Source of the DNA: Lachnospiraceae bacterium
Lineage (GTDB): Bacteria; Bacillota; Clostridia; Lachnospirales; Lachnospiraceae
DNA length: 64,000 nucleotides
Direction: 5' to 3'
NCBI GenBank assembly: GCA_024680055.1
Contig: JAILCP010000057.1
Location: 29,639-93,638 of the forward strand
Shown here piece after piece: positions 15,461 through 27,151 of this stretch. The position numbers were made by a program, and so were the translations under genes. Below the pieces are notes generated by a model. The model did no database searches and was not told the DNA's origin. It saw only the letters and a list, made by a program, of their open reading frames with translations. Positions within the stretch are counted from its first letter, which is position 1. Every line of letters starts with the position of its first letter.

Positions 15461-18284
15461 CCAGATACTTTTTCAAATACTGTCCGGTGTAGGATTTCTT
15501 CACTTTTACCACTTCTTCCGGAGTACCTTTTGCCACAACGGTACCACCGCCGTCGCCGCCTTCCGGTCCCATATCGATAATATAGTCCGCAGTTTTGATC
15601 ACATCCAGATTGTGCTCAATTACAACCACGGTGTTTCCTCCCTGCGCCAGGGCATGAAGAATTTCCACCAATTTATGTACATCGGCAAAATGAAGACCTG
15701 TGGTTGGCTCATCCAGCACATAAATGGTTTTACCGGTGCTTCGTTTGCTTAATTCCGTAGCCAGTTTGATACGCTGCGCCTCTCCTCCGGAAAGGGTGGT
15801 GGAAGGTTGACCCAGCTTCACATAGCCAAGTCCCACATCGTACAGGGTTTGGATTTTTCGTTTCACGGAAGGTACATTTTCAAAAAAGCTCAGTGCCTCT
15901 TCCACGGTCATATCCAGCACTTCGTAAATATTTTTACCCTTGTAAAGAACCTCCAGGGTTTCTCTGTTATAACGCTTTCCTCCGCACACTTCACACGGCA
16001 CGTACACGTCCGGTAAAAAGTGCATCTCAATCTTCAAAATACCGTCACCGCTACAGGTTTCGCATCGGCCTCCTTTTACATTGAAGCTGAAACGCCCTTT
16101 GCTGTAACCTCTGGCTTTTGCATCCTGGGTGGAGGCAAAAAGGTCTCTAATCTGATCGAATACTCCGGTATAGGTGGCCGGATTGGATCTTGGGGTACGT
16201 CCAATCGGAGACTGATCGATGTCAATGATTTTATCCAGTTGTTCCACCCCTTCAATGGTATCATGAGCCCCCGGAATACAGCGGGCACGGTTTAAGGTTT
16301 TTGCCAGGGATTTGTATAAAATCTCGTTGGTAAGGGAACTTTTTCCGGATCCCGACACCCCGGTAATACAGGTCAAAACACCCAACGGAATATCCACATC
16401 GATGTTTTTCAAGTTGTTTTCTCTTGCACCTTTTACGGTTAAAAAGCCGCTTGGCTCCCTACGTGATTCCGGTACCGGAATCTTTTTTCTTCCGGATAAG
16501 TAGGCACCGGTAACAGACTCCGGACACGCCATAATGTCCTTGGCACTTCCGGCTGCCACCACTTGTCCACCGTGGGTACCGGCTCCCGGTCCGATATCCA
16601 CCACATAATCCGCCTGAAGCATGGTATCCTCATCATGTTCCACCACGATCAAGGTATTTCCAATGTCACGCAAATGTTTTAAGGTGGCCAGCAATTTGTC
16701 ATTATCTCTCTGATGAAGTCCAATACTTGGTTCGTCTAAAATATAGGCAACCCCCACAAGGCCGGAGCCCACCTGGGTGGCAAGACGAATTCGCTGTGCC
16801 TCTCCTCCGGACAAGCTGGCGGTTCCTCTGGCCAGGGATAAATAATCAAGACCCACATCCACAAGAAATTGTACCCTTGCACGGATTTCCTTTAAAATCT
16901 GACTTCCGATTTTTTCCTGCTGTTTTGTAAGCTCCAGATCCTCCATGTAGGTTTTTAACTTTTTAATGGACATCTGGGTGGTTTCGTATATGTTTTTATC
17001 ACCCACAGTGACTGCCAAGGATTCCGGTTTCAAACGCTGTCCCTTGCAGCAGCTGCACGGTGTGATTTTCATAAAGCTTTCGTATTCTTTTTTAATGGTT
17101 TCCGAGCCGGTCTCCCGGTACTTTCGCTCCTCGTTTTTCACAAGGCCCTCAAAAGCCACGTCATAGACTCCTTCGCCTCTTCGTCCCACGTAATGCACCT
17201 TCACCTCATGGCCGCCGGTTCCGTTGATAATGATTTTTTGTACCTTAGGTGAAAGCTCCTGAAACGGGGTATCCAGGGAAAAATCGTATTCCTTTCCAAG
17301 AGCTGCCAAAAGTGCATGGGTAAAACTTTTTTCGTCCCCGGAAGACTGCCATCCCATAGCCTGAATGGCGCCCTGATTCAGACTTAAAGTTCGATCCGGA
17401 ATCATTAAATCTGCATCGAATTCCATTTTATAACCAAGTCCCGCACACTCCGGACATGCGCCAAAAGGATTGTTGAAGGAGAAACTTCTTGGCTCCACCT
17501 CGCTGATGCTGATTCCGCAATCCGGGCAGGCAAAACTTTGGGAAAAGTTCATTCGGTCTTTTCCTATGACATCCACCACCATAAGACCGTTGGCAAGATT
17601 CAGCGTAGTTTCCACCGAATCGGTCAGTCTCCGGTTTAAGCCCTCTTTTATTTTTAAACGGTCCACCACAATTTCGATGGTATGTTTTATGTTCTTTTCC
17701 AGTTTGATTTCTTCGGTGAGTTCGTACATATTTCCATCCACAATCACGCGGACATAGCCGCTTCTTCTTGCAGACTCAAATATTTTCTGGTGTTCTCCCT
17801 TTCTGCCGGAAACCACAGGGGCCAAAAGTTGTATTTTGGTTCCCTCCTCCAGTTTCATAATCTGATCCACCATCTGATCCACCGACTGTTTACTGATTAC
17901 CTTGCCGCACTTTGGACAGTGCACCGTACCAACCCTTGCATAAAGCAAACGGAAATAATCGTAAATTTCCGTTACGGTTCCCACCGTGGAACGGGGGTTA
18001 TGGTTGGTGGATTTTTGGTCAATGGAAATGGTTGGGGAAAGTCCCTCAATTTTTTCCACATTTGGTTTTTCCATCTGGCCAAGGAACTGTCTTGCATAGG
18101 AAGACAAGGATTCCATATAGCGGCGCTGCCCCTCTGCAAAAATAGTATCAAAGGCCAACGATGATTTTCCCGAGCCACTCAGTCCCGTTAAAACAATAAA
18201 CTCATCCCTTGGTAGGTCTAAGGATATGTTTTTTAAATTGTGTTCGTTGGCTCCTTTTATATGAATATATTTCTTATCACTCAC
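15453..18284 (-). CDS. uvrA: Excinuclease ABC subunit A
   Basis: 943 residues, full length, from a GTG at 18284 with GAGGAG seven bases upstream. Two ABC ATPase modules are visible: Walker [10 protein letters not shown] near residue 35 and GVSGSGKSS near 645, each with LSGGEAQRI and DEPSIGLH or DEPTTGLH. Zinc-finger cysteine pairs occur (CPKCG, CPDCG with CPECAG, CETCSG with CEVCGG). UvrA scans DNA for bulky damage and loads UvrB in nucleotide excision repair. The start overlaps the end of uvrB by 8 bases. Confidence 0.98.
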   Translation of the reverse strand: MSDKKYIHIKGANEHNLKNISLDLPRDEFIVLTGLSGSGKSSLAFDTIFAEGQRRYMESLSSYARQFLGQMEKPNVEKIEGLSPTISIDQKSTNHNPRSTVGTVTEIYDYFRLLYARVGTVHCPKCGKVISKQSVDQMVDQIMKLEEGTKIQLLAPVVSGRKGEHQKIFESARRSGYVRVIVDGNMYELTEEIKLEKNIKHTIEIVVDRLKIKEGLNRRLTDSVETTLNLANGLMVVDVIGKDRMNFSQSFACPDCGISISEVEPRSFSFNNPFGACPECAGLGYKMEFDADLMIPDRTLSLNQGAIQAMGWQSSGDEKSFTHALLAALGKEYDFSLDTPFQELSPKVQKIIINGTGGHEVKVHYVGRRGEGVYDVAFEGLVKNEERKYRETGSETIKKEYESFMKITPCSCCKGQRLKPESLAVTVGDKNIYETTQMSIKKLKTYMEDLELTKQQEKIGSQILKEIRARVQFLVDVGLDYLSLARGTASLSGGEAQRIRLATQVGSGLVGVAYILDEPSIGLHQRDNDKLLATLKHLRDIGNTLIVVEHDEDTMLQADYVVDIGPGAGTHGGQVVAAGSAKDIMACPESVTGAYLSGRKKIPVPESRREPSGFLTVKGARENNLKNIDVDIPLGVLTCITGVSGSGKSSLTNEILYKSLAKTLNRARCIPGAHDTIEGVEQLDKIIDIDQSPIGRTPRSNPATYTGVFDQIRDLFASTQDAKARGYSKGRFSFNVKGGRCETCSGDGILKIEMHFLPDVYVPCEVCGGKRYNRETLEVLYKGKNIYEVLDMTVEEALSFFENVPSVKRKIQTLYDVGLGYVKLGQPSTTLSGGEAQRIKLATELSKRSTGKTIYVLDEPTTGLHFADVHKLVEILHALAQGGNTVVVIEHNLDVIKTADYIIDMGPEGGDGGGTVVAKGTPEEVVKVKKSYTGQYLKKYLEK

Positions 18285-20268
18285 GATCTAACTCCTCAAT
18301 CATTCTTCTAACATCCAGCATTTTATCACGCAGCTCTGCCGCTGCTTCGAAGTTCAAATCCGCTGCAGCCCGATTCATTTGCTTCTTCAAATCGGCGATA
18401 CACTTTTCCAGTTCCTTTCGGTTCATGGACTCCGGATCCTTTTTGAACTTCACTTCTTCCTCTGCCACCTTTTTGCTGATACTGATCAAATCACGCACCG
18501 CTTTCTTAATGGTGGTTGGAGTAATATGATGTTCTTCGTTGTATTGCTGCTGCAACTCACGTCGTCTTTTGGTTACTTCAATGGCGTTCTTCATGGAATC
18601 GGTCATATTATCCGCATACATAATAACATGTCCTTCGCTGTTTCGCGCAGCACGCCCCACGGTCTGAATCAGAGAGGTTTCCGAACGCAAAAATCCCTCT
18701 TTGTCTGCATCCAGAATGGCAACCAGGGTAATTTCCGGAATATCAAGTCCCTCTCTTAAAAGGTTAATTCCCACCAGCACATCAAACACGCCCAGTCGAA
18801 GGTCACGAATAATCTCCCCTCGTTCCATGGTATCGATTTCAGAATGCAAATATTTTACCCGAACACCCACATCACGCAGATAGTCCGTTAAATCTTCCGC
18901 CATTTTCTTGGTTAATGTGGTAATTAAAACTTTGTTGCCACCTGCCGTTTCTTTTTTAATGGCAGAAAGCAAATGGTCAATCTGACCTTCCACCGGGTGC
19001 ACCTCAATTTCAGGGTCCAAAAGTCCCGTAGGTCTGATAATCTGTTCCACACGTTGCAATTCATGTTCTTCTTCATACTTAGAAGGTGTGGCGGAAACAA
19101 ATAACATCTGATCGATTTTATTTTCAAATTCCCCAAAATTCAAAGGCCGATTGTCCTTGGCGGAAGGAAGTCTGAAACCATAATCCACCAAAGTACTTTT
19201 TCTCGACTGGTCACCTGCATACATGGCACCGATCTGTGGCACGGTAATATGGGACTCATCAATAATAATCAAATAATCATCGGTAAAATAGTCCATCAAG
19301 GTTGCCGGGGCTTCTCCCGGTTGCATACCGTAAAGATGTCTGGAATAATTTTCAATTCCGGAGCAAAAACCGGTTTCCCGAATCATTTCCACATCAAAGT
19401 TGGTTCTCTCCGAAATTCTCTGAGCCTCCAGCAACTTGTCGTTTTGTTTAAAATAGCTTACCCGCTCATCCAATTCCTCCAGAATATCCTCTGTGGCCTT
19501 GGTGATTTTATGCGGCGGCATTACATAGTGAGACGCAGGGAAGATGGCCACATGATTCAAGCTGGCTTTTACCTCTCCCGTTAAAATGTCAATCTCTGTG
19601 ATACGGTCAATTTCATCTCCAAAAAATTCCACGCGAATGGCACTGTCACCAACGTTGGCAGGAATCACCTCCACCACGTCTCCCCTCACCCGGAAGGTGC
19701 CTCGCTTAAAGTCCATTTCATTACGATCGTACTGTATATCAATTAACTGGCGGATTACATCGTCACGGTCCTTCTCCATTCCCGGTCGTAAAGATACCAT
19801 CATGTCAATGTAATCCTTCGGGCTTCCCAGACCATAGATACAAGATACGGAAGAAACCACCACCACGTCTTTTCGCTCCGACAGTGCTGCCGTTGCAGAA
19901 AGTCTTAACTTATCAATCTCTTCATTGATGGCGGCATCCTTTTCAATATAGGTATCCGTAGATGGCACGTAGGCCTCCGGTTGATAATAATCATAGTAAC
20001 TAACAAAGTATTCCACTGCATTTTCAGGAAAAAATTCCTTCATTTCCGAATATAATTGGGCTGCAAGTGTTTTGTTATGGGAAATAATTAAAGTTGGTTT
20101 ATTTAGTTGTTCAATAATATTGGCCATGGTAAAAGTTTTACCGGAACCGGTGACACCAAGCAGTGTCTGGAACTGATTTCCTTCTTTAAATCCTTTTACC
20201 AGTGCTTCAATTGCCTGGGGCTGATCCCCGGTCGGCTTATATTCCGAATGTAACTTAAATTTGTTCAT
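18277..20268 (-). CDS. uvrB: Excinuclease ABC subunit B
   Basis: 663 residues. Walker [11 protein letters not shown] near residue 40, the beta-hairpin tyrosines [14 protein letters not shown], helicase DESH (IIDESHITV) and the C-terminal UVR helix pair ([26 protein letters not shown], quoted here only as [13 protein letters not shown]). UvrB verifies damage and recruits UvrC; no uvrC is in the window. ATGA overlap with the preceding amidase gene and 8-base overlap with uvrA point to one operon, amidase-uvrB-uvrA. Confidence 0.98.
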   Translation of the reverse strand: MNKFKLHSEYKPTGDQPQAIEALVKGFKEGNQFQTLLGVTGSGKTFTMANIIEQLNKPTLIISHNKTLAAQLYSEMKEFFPENAVEYFVSYYDYYQPEAYVPSTDTYIEKDAAINEEIDKLRLSATAALSERKDVVVVSSVSCIYGLGSPKDYIDMMVSLRPGMEKDRDDVIRQLIDIQYDRNEMDFKRGTFRVRGDVVEVIPANVGDSAIRVEFFGDEIDRITEIDILTGEVKASLNHVAIFPASHYVMPPHKITKATEDILEELDERVSYFKQNDKLLEAQRISERTNFDVEMIRETGFCSGIENYSRHLYGMQPGEAPATLMDYFTDDYLIIIDESHITVPQIGAMYAGDQSRKSTLVDYGFRLPSAKDNRPLNFGEFENKIDQMLFVSATPSKYEEEHELQRVEQIIRPTGLLDPEIEVHPVEGQIDHLLSAIKKETAGGNKVLITTLTKKMAEDLTDYLRDVGVRVKYLHSEIDTMERGEIIRDLRLGVFDVLVGINLLREGLDIPEITLVAILDADKEGFLRSETSLIQTVGRAARNSEGHVIMYADNMTDSMKNAIEVTKRRRELQQQYNEEHHITPTTIKKAVRDLISISKKVAEEEVKFKKDPESMNRKELEKCIADLKKQMNRAAADLNFEAAAELRDKMLDVRRMIEELDRE

Positions 20269-20951
20269 TGGTTTTCCTCCATGGAACCAATGGCATCTGC
20301 AATTACATCTGCCAGTTCCAATTGATACTCTTTGCTACATAAGTTTTCCAGTTCTCTCTCATTGGTCATATATCCTGTTTCCACCAGCACCGAGGGCATA
20401 TCCGTATCCCGCAGCACCTGGAAATCTCCGTATTTCATGCCGTTTTCCACAATTCCTTTGGTTCTTGCTTCTTGAATCAGTTGCTCTGCCAGTTTCTTAT
20501 CCCTGTCATAATAATAGTAGCATTCAAATCCAAATGCCGAAGTATTATAGGTATTGGAGTTGCAATGAATACTGACAAAATAGTCAGCGCCCTGTGCCAT
20601 TTCTCCCCGCTCTTTCAATGTGGGATATTCATCCAAATTCCTGGTCATAATCACGGTAATATTTTGACTGTTCAGCTTCTTCTCCACTTTATGAGCAATG
20701 GAAAGGGTAATGTCCTTCTCCATTATGTTTCCTATAACACACCCGGGTTCACTTCCACCGTGTCCCGCATCAATGACCACCACCAAATCCTTTGAATCTG
20801 TGGATGCATTTTCTGCTTTTCTGTTATCCAATCCCTTTTTCAGCCACACAAAATACAGGCATAAAAACAAGGTGGCCACAATCAAAAGCGTAATGAAAGC
20901 CACAATGTATTTTACCAAGGTACTCTTTCTTTTTCCTGGAAATCCGGCCAC
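20265..20951 (-). CDS. Membrane-anchored N-acetylmuramoyl-L-alanine amidase (Amidase_3)
   Basis: 228 residues from a GTG with GAGAGG upstream. An N-terminal membrane helix (about 14-36) anchors an extracellular zinc amidase. Zinc ligands and catalytic residues are visible: His in DAGHGG, Glu in the GNIMEKD segment, His in SIHCNS and Glu in VETGYMTN. It cleaves the bond between MurNAc and the stem peptide during wall remodelling or separation. It resembles CwlD-type enzymes, but a sporulation role cannot be inferred here. It shares the uvrB operon by a 4-base overlap. Confidence 0.92.
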   Translation of the reverse strand: MAGFPGKRKSTLVKYIVAFITLLIVATLFLCLYFVWLKKGLDNRKAENASTDSKDLVVVIDAGHGGSEPGCVIGNIMEKDITLSIAHKVEKKLNSQNITVIMTRNLDEYPTLKERGEMAQGADYFVSIHCNSNTYNTSAFGFECYYYYDRDKKLAEQLIQEARTKGIVENGMKYGDFQVLRDTDMPSVLVETGYMTNERELENLCSKEYQLELADVIADAIGSMEENQ

Positions 20952-20973
20952 TTTCTGTCCTCTCTTTTTAGAA

Positions 20974-21002
20974 ATGTAAAGGGTACATCCTTCGATGCAC
21001 CC
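20974..21002 (-). terminator. Likely terminator after secA
   Basis: On the minus strand a 9-bp stem with one G-U pair (20994-21002 with 20981-20989) closed by GAAG and followed by TTTACATTT. The T run is broken, so termination may be partial. It lies 16 bases after the secA stop and before the amidase-uvrBA operon. Confidence 0.6.
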
Positions 21003-21017
21003 CCTTACCTTATCTTG

Positions 21018-23579
21018 TTATCTTCTTCCGCAGCACTGTTTGTACTTCTTTCCACTGCCGCATGGGCATGGATCGTTTGGATAAATCTTTGCTGCTTCTC
21101 TCTTCTTTGGAGCTCTCACTCCGGTATCGTCTTTGTTGGTTCCTGTAACCTTAGCCACCTCTTCACGCTCTACCTTCTGTTCGATCTGAACATGAAGAAG
21201 AAGTTTTACAGTATCTTCCTGGATGGAAGAAGTCATGGAATCGAACATATCATATCCGATATTCTTATATTCCACAAGCGGATCTCTCTGTCCGTATGCC
21301 TGCAAACCGATTCCCTGACGAAGCTGATCCATATCATCAATATGGCTCATCCACTTACGGTCAATTACCTTTAATAAGATTACACGCTCAAGTTCACGAA
21401 TTGCTTCCGGTTCCGGAAATTCTGCTTCCTTCTCTTCGTAACATTTTACAGCTGCTTCCTTCAATGCCTGAGTTACTTCTCCAAGATTCATATCTTCCAC
21501 GTAATCAGATGTTACCGGGCGAACCGGGAAAATCGGAAGAATCATTTCATTCAATTCCTTCAAATCCCACTCGTCTCTCGGAACACTTCCGATGGCTCTG
21601 TTCACCTGATTCTCCATGGTATCGTTGATCATCTGATAAATGGAGTCTCTCATGCTTTCGCCTTCAAGCACTCTGCGACGCTCGCTGTAAATAATTTCCC
21701 TTTGCTCATTCATAACCTGGTCATACTCAAGAAGATTCTTTCGGATACCAAAGTTATTTCCTTCAATCTTTTGCTGTGCCTTTAAAATAGCATCAGACAA
21801 CATCTTATGCTGAATCGGTTCATTTTCCGGAACACCCACAGCATTAAACATATTAATCAATCGCTCAGATCCGAACAAACGCATTAAATCGTCTTCCAGG
21901 GAAATAAAGAATCTGGATTCACCAGGGTCTCCCTGTCGACCGGAACGACCACGTAACTGATTGTCAATTCGTCTGGATTCGTGACGTTCTGTACCGATAA
22001 TCTTCAAACCACCGGCTTCTCTTGCCTCATCGTCCAATTTAATATCCGTACCACGACCTGCCATGTTGGTTGCAATGGTAACCGCACCATGTACACCGGC
22101 CTGTGCCACAATCTCAGCTTCCAGTTCATGGAACTTGGCATTCAATACGTTATGTTGAACACCTCTTTTACGAAGAAGTGCACTTAACTCTTCGGATGCC
22201 TCAATGGTAACGGTACCAACCAATACCGGCTGTCCCTTTTCATGAGAACGTACCACTTCTTCCACTACTTCGTGAAGTTTCTCTTTATGGGTCTTATAAA
22301 CCACATCATCATGATCGATACGGGCAATCGGACGGTTGGTTGGAATCTCAATTACATCCATGCCGTAAATATCACGGAACTCTTTCTCCTCTGTTAAAGC
22401 AGTACCTGTCATACCTGCTTTCTTGTCATACTTATTAAAGAAGTTCTGGAACGTAATGGTGGCCAATGTCTTACTTTCACGTTTCACCTTTACATGTTCC
22501 TTCGCTTCAATGGCCTGATGAAGTCCGTCGGAATAACGACGTCCCGGCATAATACGTCCGGTAAATTCATCTACAATCAATACCTGGTCATCTTTCACCA
22601 CGTAATCCTGATCTCTGTGCATTAAGTTATGGGCACGAAGAGCTAAAATAATGTTGTGCTGAATTTCAAGATTCTCAGGATCTGCAAGGTTCTCAATCTT
22701 GAAGAAGTCTTCCACCTTCTTCACACCCTCTGCAGTAAGGTTCACCACTTTATCCTTCTCATTGACGATAAAGTCTCCGCTCTCCTCCTGAATTACGCCC
22801 ATCAAAGCGTCCATCTTGGTGTAGTCTGCCAAATCTTCACCACGCTTCATCTGCTTGGCGAGAATATCGCACACTTCATATAACTTGGTTGACTTTCCGC
22901 TTTGACCTGAAATAATCAACGGTGTTCTGGCCTCATCGATTAATACAGAGTCAACCTCATCGATAATACAATAATGAAGGTCTCTCTGAACAAGCTGCTC
23001 TTTGTAAATTACCATGTTGTCACGAAGGTAATCAAATCCCAACTCGTTGTTGGTAATATATGTAATATCACATGCGTAAGCTTCCTGTCGTTCATCATGA
23101 TCCATATCATTTAAAACAACACCTACGGTTAATCCCAAAAACTCGTGAACCTTACCCATCCACTGTGCATCACGGCTGGCCAGGTAATCGTTGACGGTTA
23201 CAATATGAACACCCTTTCCCTCCAGGGCATTTAAATAGGCCGGCATGGTGGATACCAAAGTCTTTCCTTCACCGGTCTTCATCTCTGAGATACGACCCTG
23301 GTGTAATACAATACCACCAATGATCTGTACTCTATATGGCTCTAACCCAATGGCTCTCTTTGCAGCTTCTCTTACCGTGGCAAAAGCTTCCACAAGAAGG
23401 TCATCTAAGGTTTCTCCTTCTTCCAATCGTTTCTTAAACTCACCGGTCTTCCCACGTAATTCTTCGTCAGATAACGCTTGCATAGACGGGCGGAGTGCTT
23501 CAATTTTATCTACGATAGGATAGATTCGCTTCAGTTCTCTATCACTATGTGTTCCAAATATACTTGTAAATATGCTCAT
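21018..23579 (-). CDS. secA: Preprotein translocase ATPase SecA
   Basis: 853 residues. Walker [10 protein letters not shown] near residue 103, DEAD-like [16 protein letters not shown], motif [13 protein letters not shown] and [11 protein letters not shown]. The C-terminal zinc-binding motif [14 protein letters not shown] is present, which in other bacteria binds lipids and SecB-like partners. It drives unfolded proteins through SecYEG. No prfB follows it, in contrast to many Firmicutes. Confidence 0.98.
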   Translation of the reverse strand: MSIFTSIFGTHSDRELKRIYPIVDKIEALRPSMQALSDEELRGKTGEFKKRLEEGETLDDLLVEAFATVREAAKRAIGLEPYRVQIIGGIVLHQGRISEMKTGEGKTLVSTMPAYLNALEGKGVHIVTVNDYLASRDAQWMGKVHEFLGLTVGVVLNDMDHDERQEAYACDITYITNNELGFDYLRDNMVIYKEQLVQRDLHYCIIDEVDSVLIDEARTPLIISGQSGKSTKLYEVCDILAKQMKRGEDLADYTKMDALMGVIQEESGDFIVNEKDKVVNLTAEGVKKVEDFFKIENLADPENLEIQHNIILALRAHNLMHRDQDYVVKDDQVLIVDEFTGRIMPGRRYSDGLHQAIEAKEHVKVKRESKTLATITFQNFFNKYDKKAGMTGTALTEEKEFRDIYGMDVIEIPTNRPIARIDHDDVVYKTHKEKLHEVVEEVVRSHEKGQPVLVGTVTIEASEELSALLRKRGVQHNVLNAKFHELEAEIVAQAGVHGAVTIATNMAGRGTDIKLDDEAREAGGLKIIGTERHESRRIDNQLRGRSGRQGDPGESRFFISLEDDLMRLFGSERLINMFNAVGVPENEPIQHKMLSDAILKAQQKIEGNNFGIRKNLLEYDQVMNEQREIIYSERRRVLEGESMRDSIYQMINDTMENQVNRAIGSVPRDEWDLKELNEMILPIFPVRPVTSDYVEDMNLGEVTQALKEAAVKCYEEKEAEFPEPEAIRELERVILLKVIDRKWMSHIDDMDQLRQGIGLQAYGQRDPLVEYKNIGYDMFDSMTSSIQEDTVKLLLHVQIEQKVEREEVAKVTGTNKDDTGVRAPKKREAAKIYPNDPCPCGSGKKYKQCCGRR

Positions 23580-23614
23580 CTTCTACTTTCTCCTGCCTTT
23601 TCTACAATACGAAC

Positions 23615-23643
23615 ATTGTAACACCTACGGCATTTTTCTACAA
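23615..23643 (-). promoter_or_regulatory. Candidate promoter for secA
   Basis: On the minus strand TTGTAG (23638-23643), 17 bases, TACAAT (23615-23620), about 36 bases before the secA ATG. Confidence 0.45.
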
Positions 23644-23673
23644 CAAAAAATGTATAAACTTTATATAAATAGG

Positions 23674-23702
23674 AAGACACCTTCTTTTTTTTATGTTATA
23701 CT
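23674..23702 (+). promoter_or_regulatory. Candidate promoter for the TSCPD protein
   Basis: AAGACA (23674-23679), 17 bases, TATACT (23697-23702). It is divergent from secA and about 38 bases before the ATG at 23741. Confidence 0.35.
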
Positions 23703-23740
23703 CTCATGCGAGAGATTTGAAATCAAAAAGGAGAATTCGC

Positions 23741-24007
23741 ATGGAACATTTTAGCTATATGACAAAAGGAACCTGTTCACGTCAGATTCTTTTTGATATG
23801 GACACAGACAACACCATTCATAACGTACAGTTTATCGGTGGCTGTGACGGCAACTTAAAGGCTATTTCCAAACTGGTGGAAGGCATGAAAGCAGACGAAA
23901 TCAACCGGATTTTAAGTGGAAATACCTGCGGTGGAAAAAACACCAGCTGTGCCGACCAGTTAAGCATTGCCTGCATGGAGGCGCTCAAAGAAATGCAACC
24001 TTCTTAA
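23741..24007 (+). CDS. Small TSCPD-domain protein (TIGR03905-like)
   Basis: 88 residues from the ATG at 23741, with AAAAGGAG 7 bases upstream; an in-frame earlier ATG lacks a binding site. Conserved cysteines appear at GTCSRQI, GGCDGN, NTCGGKNTSCADQ and IACMEAL, matching the short TSCPD proteins common in anaerobic Firmicutes. In ribonucleotide reductases and related proteins this fold binds zinc or nucleic acid, but the stand-alone form has no established role. It is monocistronic between divergent secA and the phosphodiesterase. Confidence 0.85.
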   Translation: MEHFSYMTKGTCSRQILFDMDTDNTIHNVQFIGGCDGNLKAISKLVEGMKADEINRILSGNTCGGKNTSCADQLSIACMEALKEMQPS

Positions 24008-24029
24008 GGTTCACCAAGCCTTTCCATGG

Positions 24030-24058
24030 TTGCGTCTTTCGCGAAAACCCTTTATAAT
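24030..24058 (+). promoter_or_regulatory. Candidate promoter for the phosphodiesterase gene
   Basis: TTGCGT (24030-24035), 17 bases, TATAAT (24053-24058). Transcription would start near 24065, some 30 bases before the GTG. Confidence 0.55.
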
Positions 24059-24093
24059 ATTTAAAGTAGATTTTAAATAAAGGTGGGGTTTTC

Positions 24094-26994
24094 GTGAAGA
24101 AAAAATTTCTTTCATATATTTTATTGTTTTTATTTATTTTCAACACAATCAGTGTGTGTCAAATACCCAATATCCACGCCCAAGAGAAACAGACCATACA
24201 GGTTGGCTATGTATCGGACAGTCCCCTGATTTCCAGGGATAATACCGGACGCTACCATGGTTTTATTGTGGATTACTTCAACGAAATATCCCTTTATACC
24301 AATTGGAATATCGATTATGTAGAATGTGAAGCGGACAATACCGATGAAATGTTTAAGCAAAACAAAGTGGATCTGGTTTTTCCGATTCAAAAAAATGAGT
24401 ACCGCAAGAAACACTATGTATTCTCCCAAACCAAAATCGGCCCGTCCCAAAATCTGATTTACACCTTAAAAGAGACGGACGTGTGCTTTAAAGAATACGA
24501 TTCCTTTGACGGTTTAACCTTTGGCTTTATCAAAGGAGCCATTCAACCAAGCAAGTTCAAACAACATGCAAAAAATCATGATATCAACTATCATTCCAAA
24601 TATTACACTAATAATGAAGCTTTATTTCAAGCATTGAACGGCGGCGAAGTGGACGCCATTGTATGCGATTCCTTGGATACACCGGCCAATCCCTATAAAT
24701 TAGTTGATACCTTCGGTGAATGTGACAGCTATTTTATGGCGCCGAAAAAGAATGCTCAAATTATCAAGCAGTTAAACCGGGCCGTGGATAAAATCAACAG
24801 CCATACTCCGGGATTTTTTACCAATTTAAACAACAACTATTTTACCGGGAAGGCTTCTTCCTGCTATCCTCTTTTTACCAGAGAAGAATTGAATTACATT
24901 CACCGCACCCATGATGTGAATGTGGGTATCTATACCGATACCATTCCTTATGCATTTTATGAAGAAGATTCCCTTCGTGGAATCTATCCTTATATTTTAG
25001 AGGAATTGTCAAAGATCAGTGGATTGCATTTTGTCCCAACCTCCCTTGACTCCTCTGTTTCTGCAGATTCCCAGTTGACCGAGAACACACCGGTTGTTGC
25101 CGGCATCGGAATCGCCACTACCGCCAAGCACAGTGAACAGTTTTTTTGTTCCACCGATGTACTTCATGAGGATACCCTTTTGATTCAGCCTGAAAATGCC
25201 AACTACAACAGTCTGGATCATTTGACCATCGCTGTACCGCGCCACTACAGCTATGTCAAATCCTACCTTGCAGCCAACAATGCCTCCACCTATGTAAAAA
25301 CTTACAGCTCTGTGCAGGCATGTATGGACGCAGTAAGAGACCACAAATGTGATGCTGCCTTTGTGGGGCATTATACTGCAGGTCGTCTGTTACATCGTCC
25401 TCATTACGAAACGCTTAGCGTAAATTATAAAATACATGTTATTCAGCCTTTAAATTTCATGGTTTCACTGGATGGCGACCCAAGTCTTTCCAGTATTATC
25501 AATAAGTCCATTGAGCAGCTCAACTCGGCGGATATGGAACAGCGTATTGCAAAAATCAACGACGAACATCCATATCACTACACCGTCCTTGATTTTTTGG
25601 AAAAGAACCGCTCCCTCATTGCAGCCATTGTAATTGCCCTTTTTGTCATCACCTTTTTAACCTATCGCGTTACCAAGGGACGTATTCAGGCTGCAGCCAT
25701 TGAACACGAAAAGGATTTGTTCCGTTTGAAATCCGAAACCGATGAACTTACGGGGCTTTATAACAGCGAAACCTTTTTCCAAAAGGCAGGGGAGATGATT
25801 CAAAAAGACCCGCCAAACACCTACCTGTTAACCACCGTAAACATTGAGCACTTTAAAATCATCAATGACGTCTATGGTTATGAAACGGGAGACGAATTTT
25901 TAACATATGCCGGCAGTATTTTATCTTCCATGGTAGAAAAATACAATGGTCTGTGCGCACGACTGGAAAATGACTGTTTTGTCTGTCTTCTTCCATCCAC
26001 CGTAGATGTGGGAGATGCTTTTTCCAAAAGCTTCCAAAAACAGTTAAATAACTACGAGATTGATAATACCCTGGTGGCCTGCTTTGGAATCTATTACATT
26101 GACAATTTTGATTTTCCTATTTATATGATGTGCGACTTTGCCAGAATGGCCAGCCAAAATGCTTATGGACAATACAATTCCCACGTGGCCACTTTTACCA
26201 CGCAGCAACATACACAATTCCTTCAGGAGCACCGTATCACCAGCGAAATGGAAGCGGCCCTTGAGGATCATCAGTTTAAACTTTTCATTCAGCCCAAAAA
26301 CAACCTTCACACAGAGAAGGCCATTGGAGGTGAATGTCTGGTAAGATGGCAACATCCAAAGGATGGCATTATTTCTCCGGATCTTTTTATACCGATTTTT
26401 GAGAAAAACAGTTTTATCACTAGACTGGATTTATATCTGATTGAAGAAAGCTGTAAGCTCATTGAAAAATGGCAAAAACGCGGAAAGGATATTCTTCCTA
26501 TTTCCATTAACTTATCCAGAATGGATTTTTCCTATCCAAACCTGCCGGATACCATTTGTAACATCTGTGATAAGTACCATGTAAACTATGACCATCTTCA
26601 ACTGGAAGTAACCGAGAGCGCCTATTACCGAAACACCGCTTCCATTGAAGAGCAGCTCCTTCATTTGCAGAAAAAAGGATTTAAGATTTTAATGGACGAT
26701 TTTGGAAGTGAATACTCTTCCTTAAGTATGTTAAAAGATTCTCCTGTGGATATTCTGAAACTGGATTTACACTTCCTTACCAAAACAGATCGCTACTCCA
26801 GAAGTAACAAAATTGTTTCTTCCGTAGTCTCTCTTGCAAGGAAACTGGATATCGATTTGATTGTGGAAGGTGTGGAAACCAAAGATCAGGTAGAATTTTT
26901 GAAAGAAATCGGTGTTGATAATGTTCAGGGATATTATTTCTCCAAGCCTCTTCCTGTAAATGAATATGAAAACTACATCGAAGAACATGCGTAA
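24094..26994 (+). CDS. Membrane c-di-GMP phosphodiesterase with two solute-binding sensor domains
   Basis: 966 residues from a GTG with GGTGGGG upstream. Signal peptide ending at IHA. Two consecutive extracellular solute-binding (family 3) domains occupy about 30-255 and 270-495, then a membrane helix at 505-527, a GGDEF-type domain to about 695 and an EAL domain from 740 on. The GGDEF site reads LENDC, so cyclase activity is unlikely. The EAL site looks intact: ECLVRW, INLS, LEVTES, MDDFG, KLD, EGVET and QGYYFSKPLP. It should degrade cyclic di-GMP in response to an amino-acid-like ligand, which would favour motility. The ligand is unknown. Confidence 0.92.
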   Translation: MKKKFLSYILLFLFIFNTISVCQIPNIHAQEKQTIQVGYVSDSPLISRDNTGRYHGFIVDYFNEISLYTNWNIDYVECEADNTDEMFKQNKVDLVFPIQKNEYRKKHYVFSQTKIGPSQNLIYTLKETDVCFKEYDSFDGLTFGFIKGAIQPSKFKQHAKNHDINYHSKYYTNNEALFQALNGGEVDAIVCDSLDTPANPYKLVDTFGECDSYFMAPKKNAQIIKQLNRAVDKINSHTPGFFTNLNNNYFTGKASSCYPLFTREELNYIHRTHDVNVGIYTDTIPYAFYEEDSLRGIYPYILEELSKISGLHFVPTSLDSSVSADSQLTENTPVVAGIGIATTAKHSEQFFCSTDVLHEDTLLIQPENANYNSLDHLTIAVPRHYSYVKSYLAANNASTYVKTYSSVQACMDAVRDHKCDAAFVGHYTAGRLLHRPHYETLSVNYKIHVIQPLNFMVSLDGDPSLSSIINKSIEQLNSADMEQRIAKINDEHPYHYTVLDFLEKNRSLIAAIVIALFVITFLTYRVTKGRIQAAAIEHEKDLFRLKSETDELTGLYNSETFFQKAGEMIQKDPPNTYLLTTVNIEHFKIINDVYGYETGDEFLTYAGSILSSMVEKYNGLCARLENDCFVCLLPSTVDVGDAFSKSFQKQLNNYEIDNTLVACFGIYYIDNFDFPIYMMCDFARMASQNAYGQYNSHVATFTTQQHTQFLQEHRITSEMEAALEDHQFKLFIQPKNNLHTEKAIGGECLVRWQHPKDGIISPDLFIPIFEKNSFITRLDLYLIEESCKLIEKWQKRGKDILPISINLSRMDFSYPNLPDTICNICDKYHVNYDHLQLEVTESAYYRNTASIEEQLLHLQKKGFKILMDDFGSEYSSLSMLKDSPVDILKLDLHFLTKTDRYSRSNKIVSSVVSLARKLDIDLIVEGVETKDQVEFLKEIGVDNVQGYYFSKPLPVNEYENYIEEHA

Positions 26995-27014
26995 AACTTA
27001 ATAATAGACAGACA

Positions 27015-27054
27015 AAATGCGTAGTCCGAGAGAGGTAGACTACGCATTTCTTTA
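27015..27054 (+). terminator. Intrinsic terminator after the phosphodiesterase gene
   Basis: Perfect 12-bp stem (27015-27026 with 27038-27049), 11-base loop, then TTCTTT. It ends the plus-strand message 20 bases after the stop codon. Confidence 0.85.
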
Positions 27055-27151
27055 AAATTTGAGTATAGAGAAAAACTCATTCAGTGTTATTACACCATGT
27101 ACACTATATCGGTTTTACCTTAAAATAATCTTTAAAGAACCTTACAATTTC

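Noticed and set aside
15379..15486. Small plus-strand peptide frame in the mbl-uvrA gap
   Set aside because: The ATG has no ribosome binding site, and the frame runs through a terminator and into uvrA antisense.
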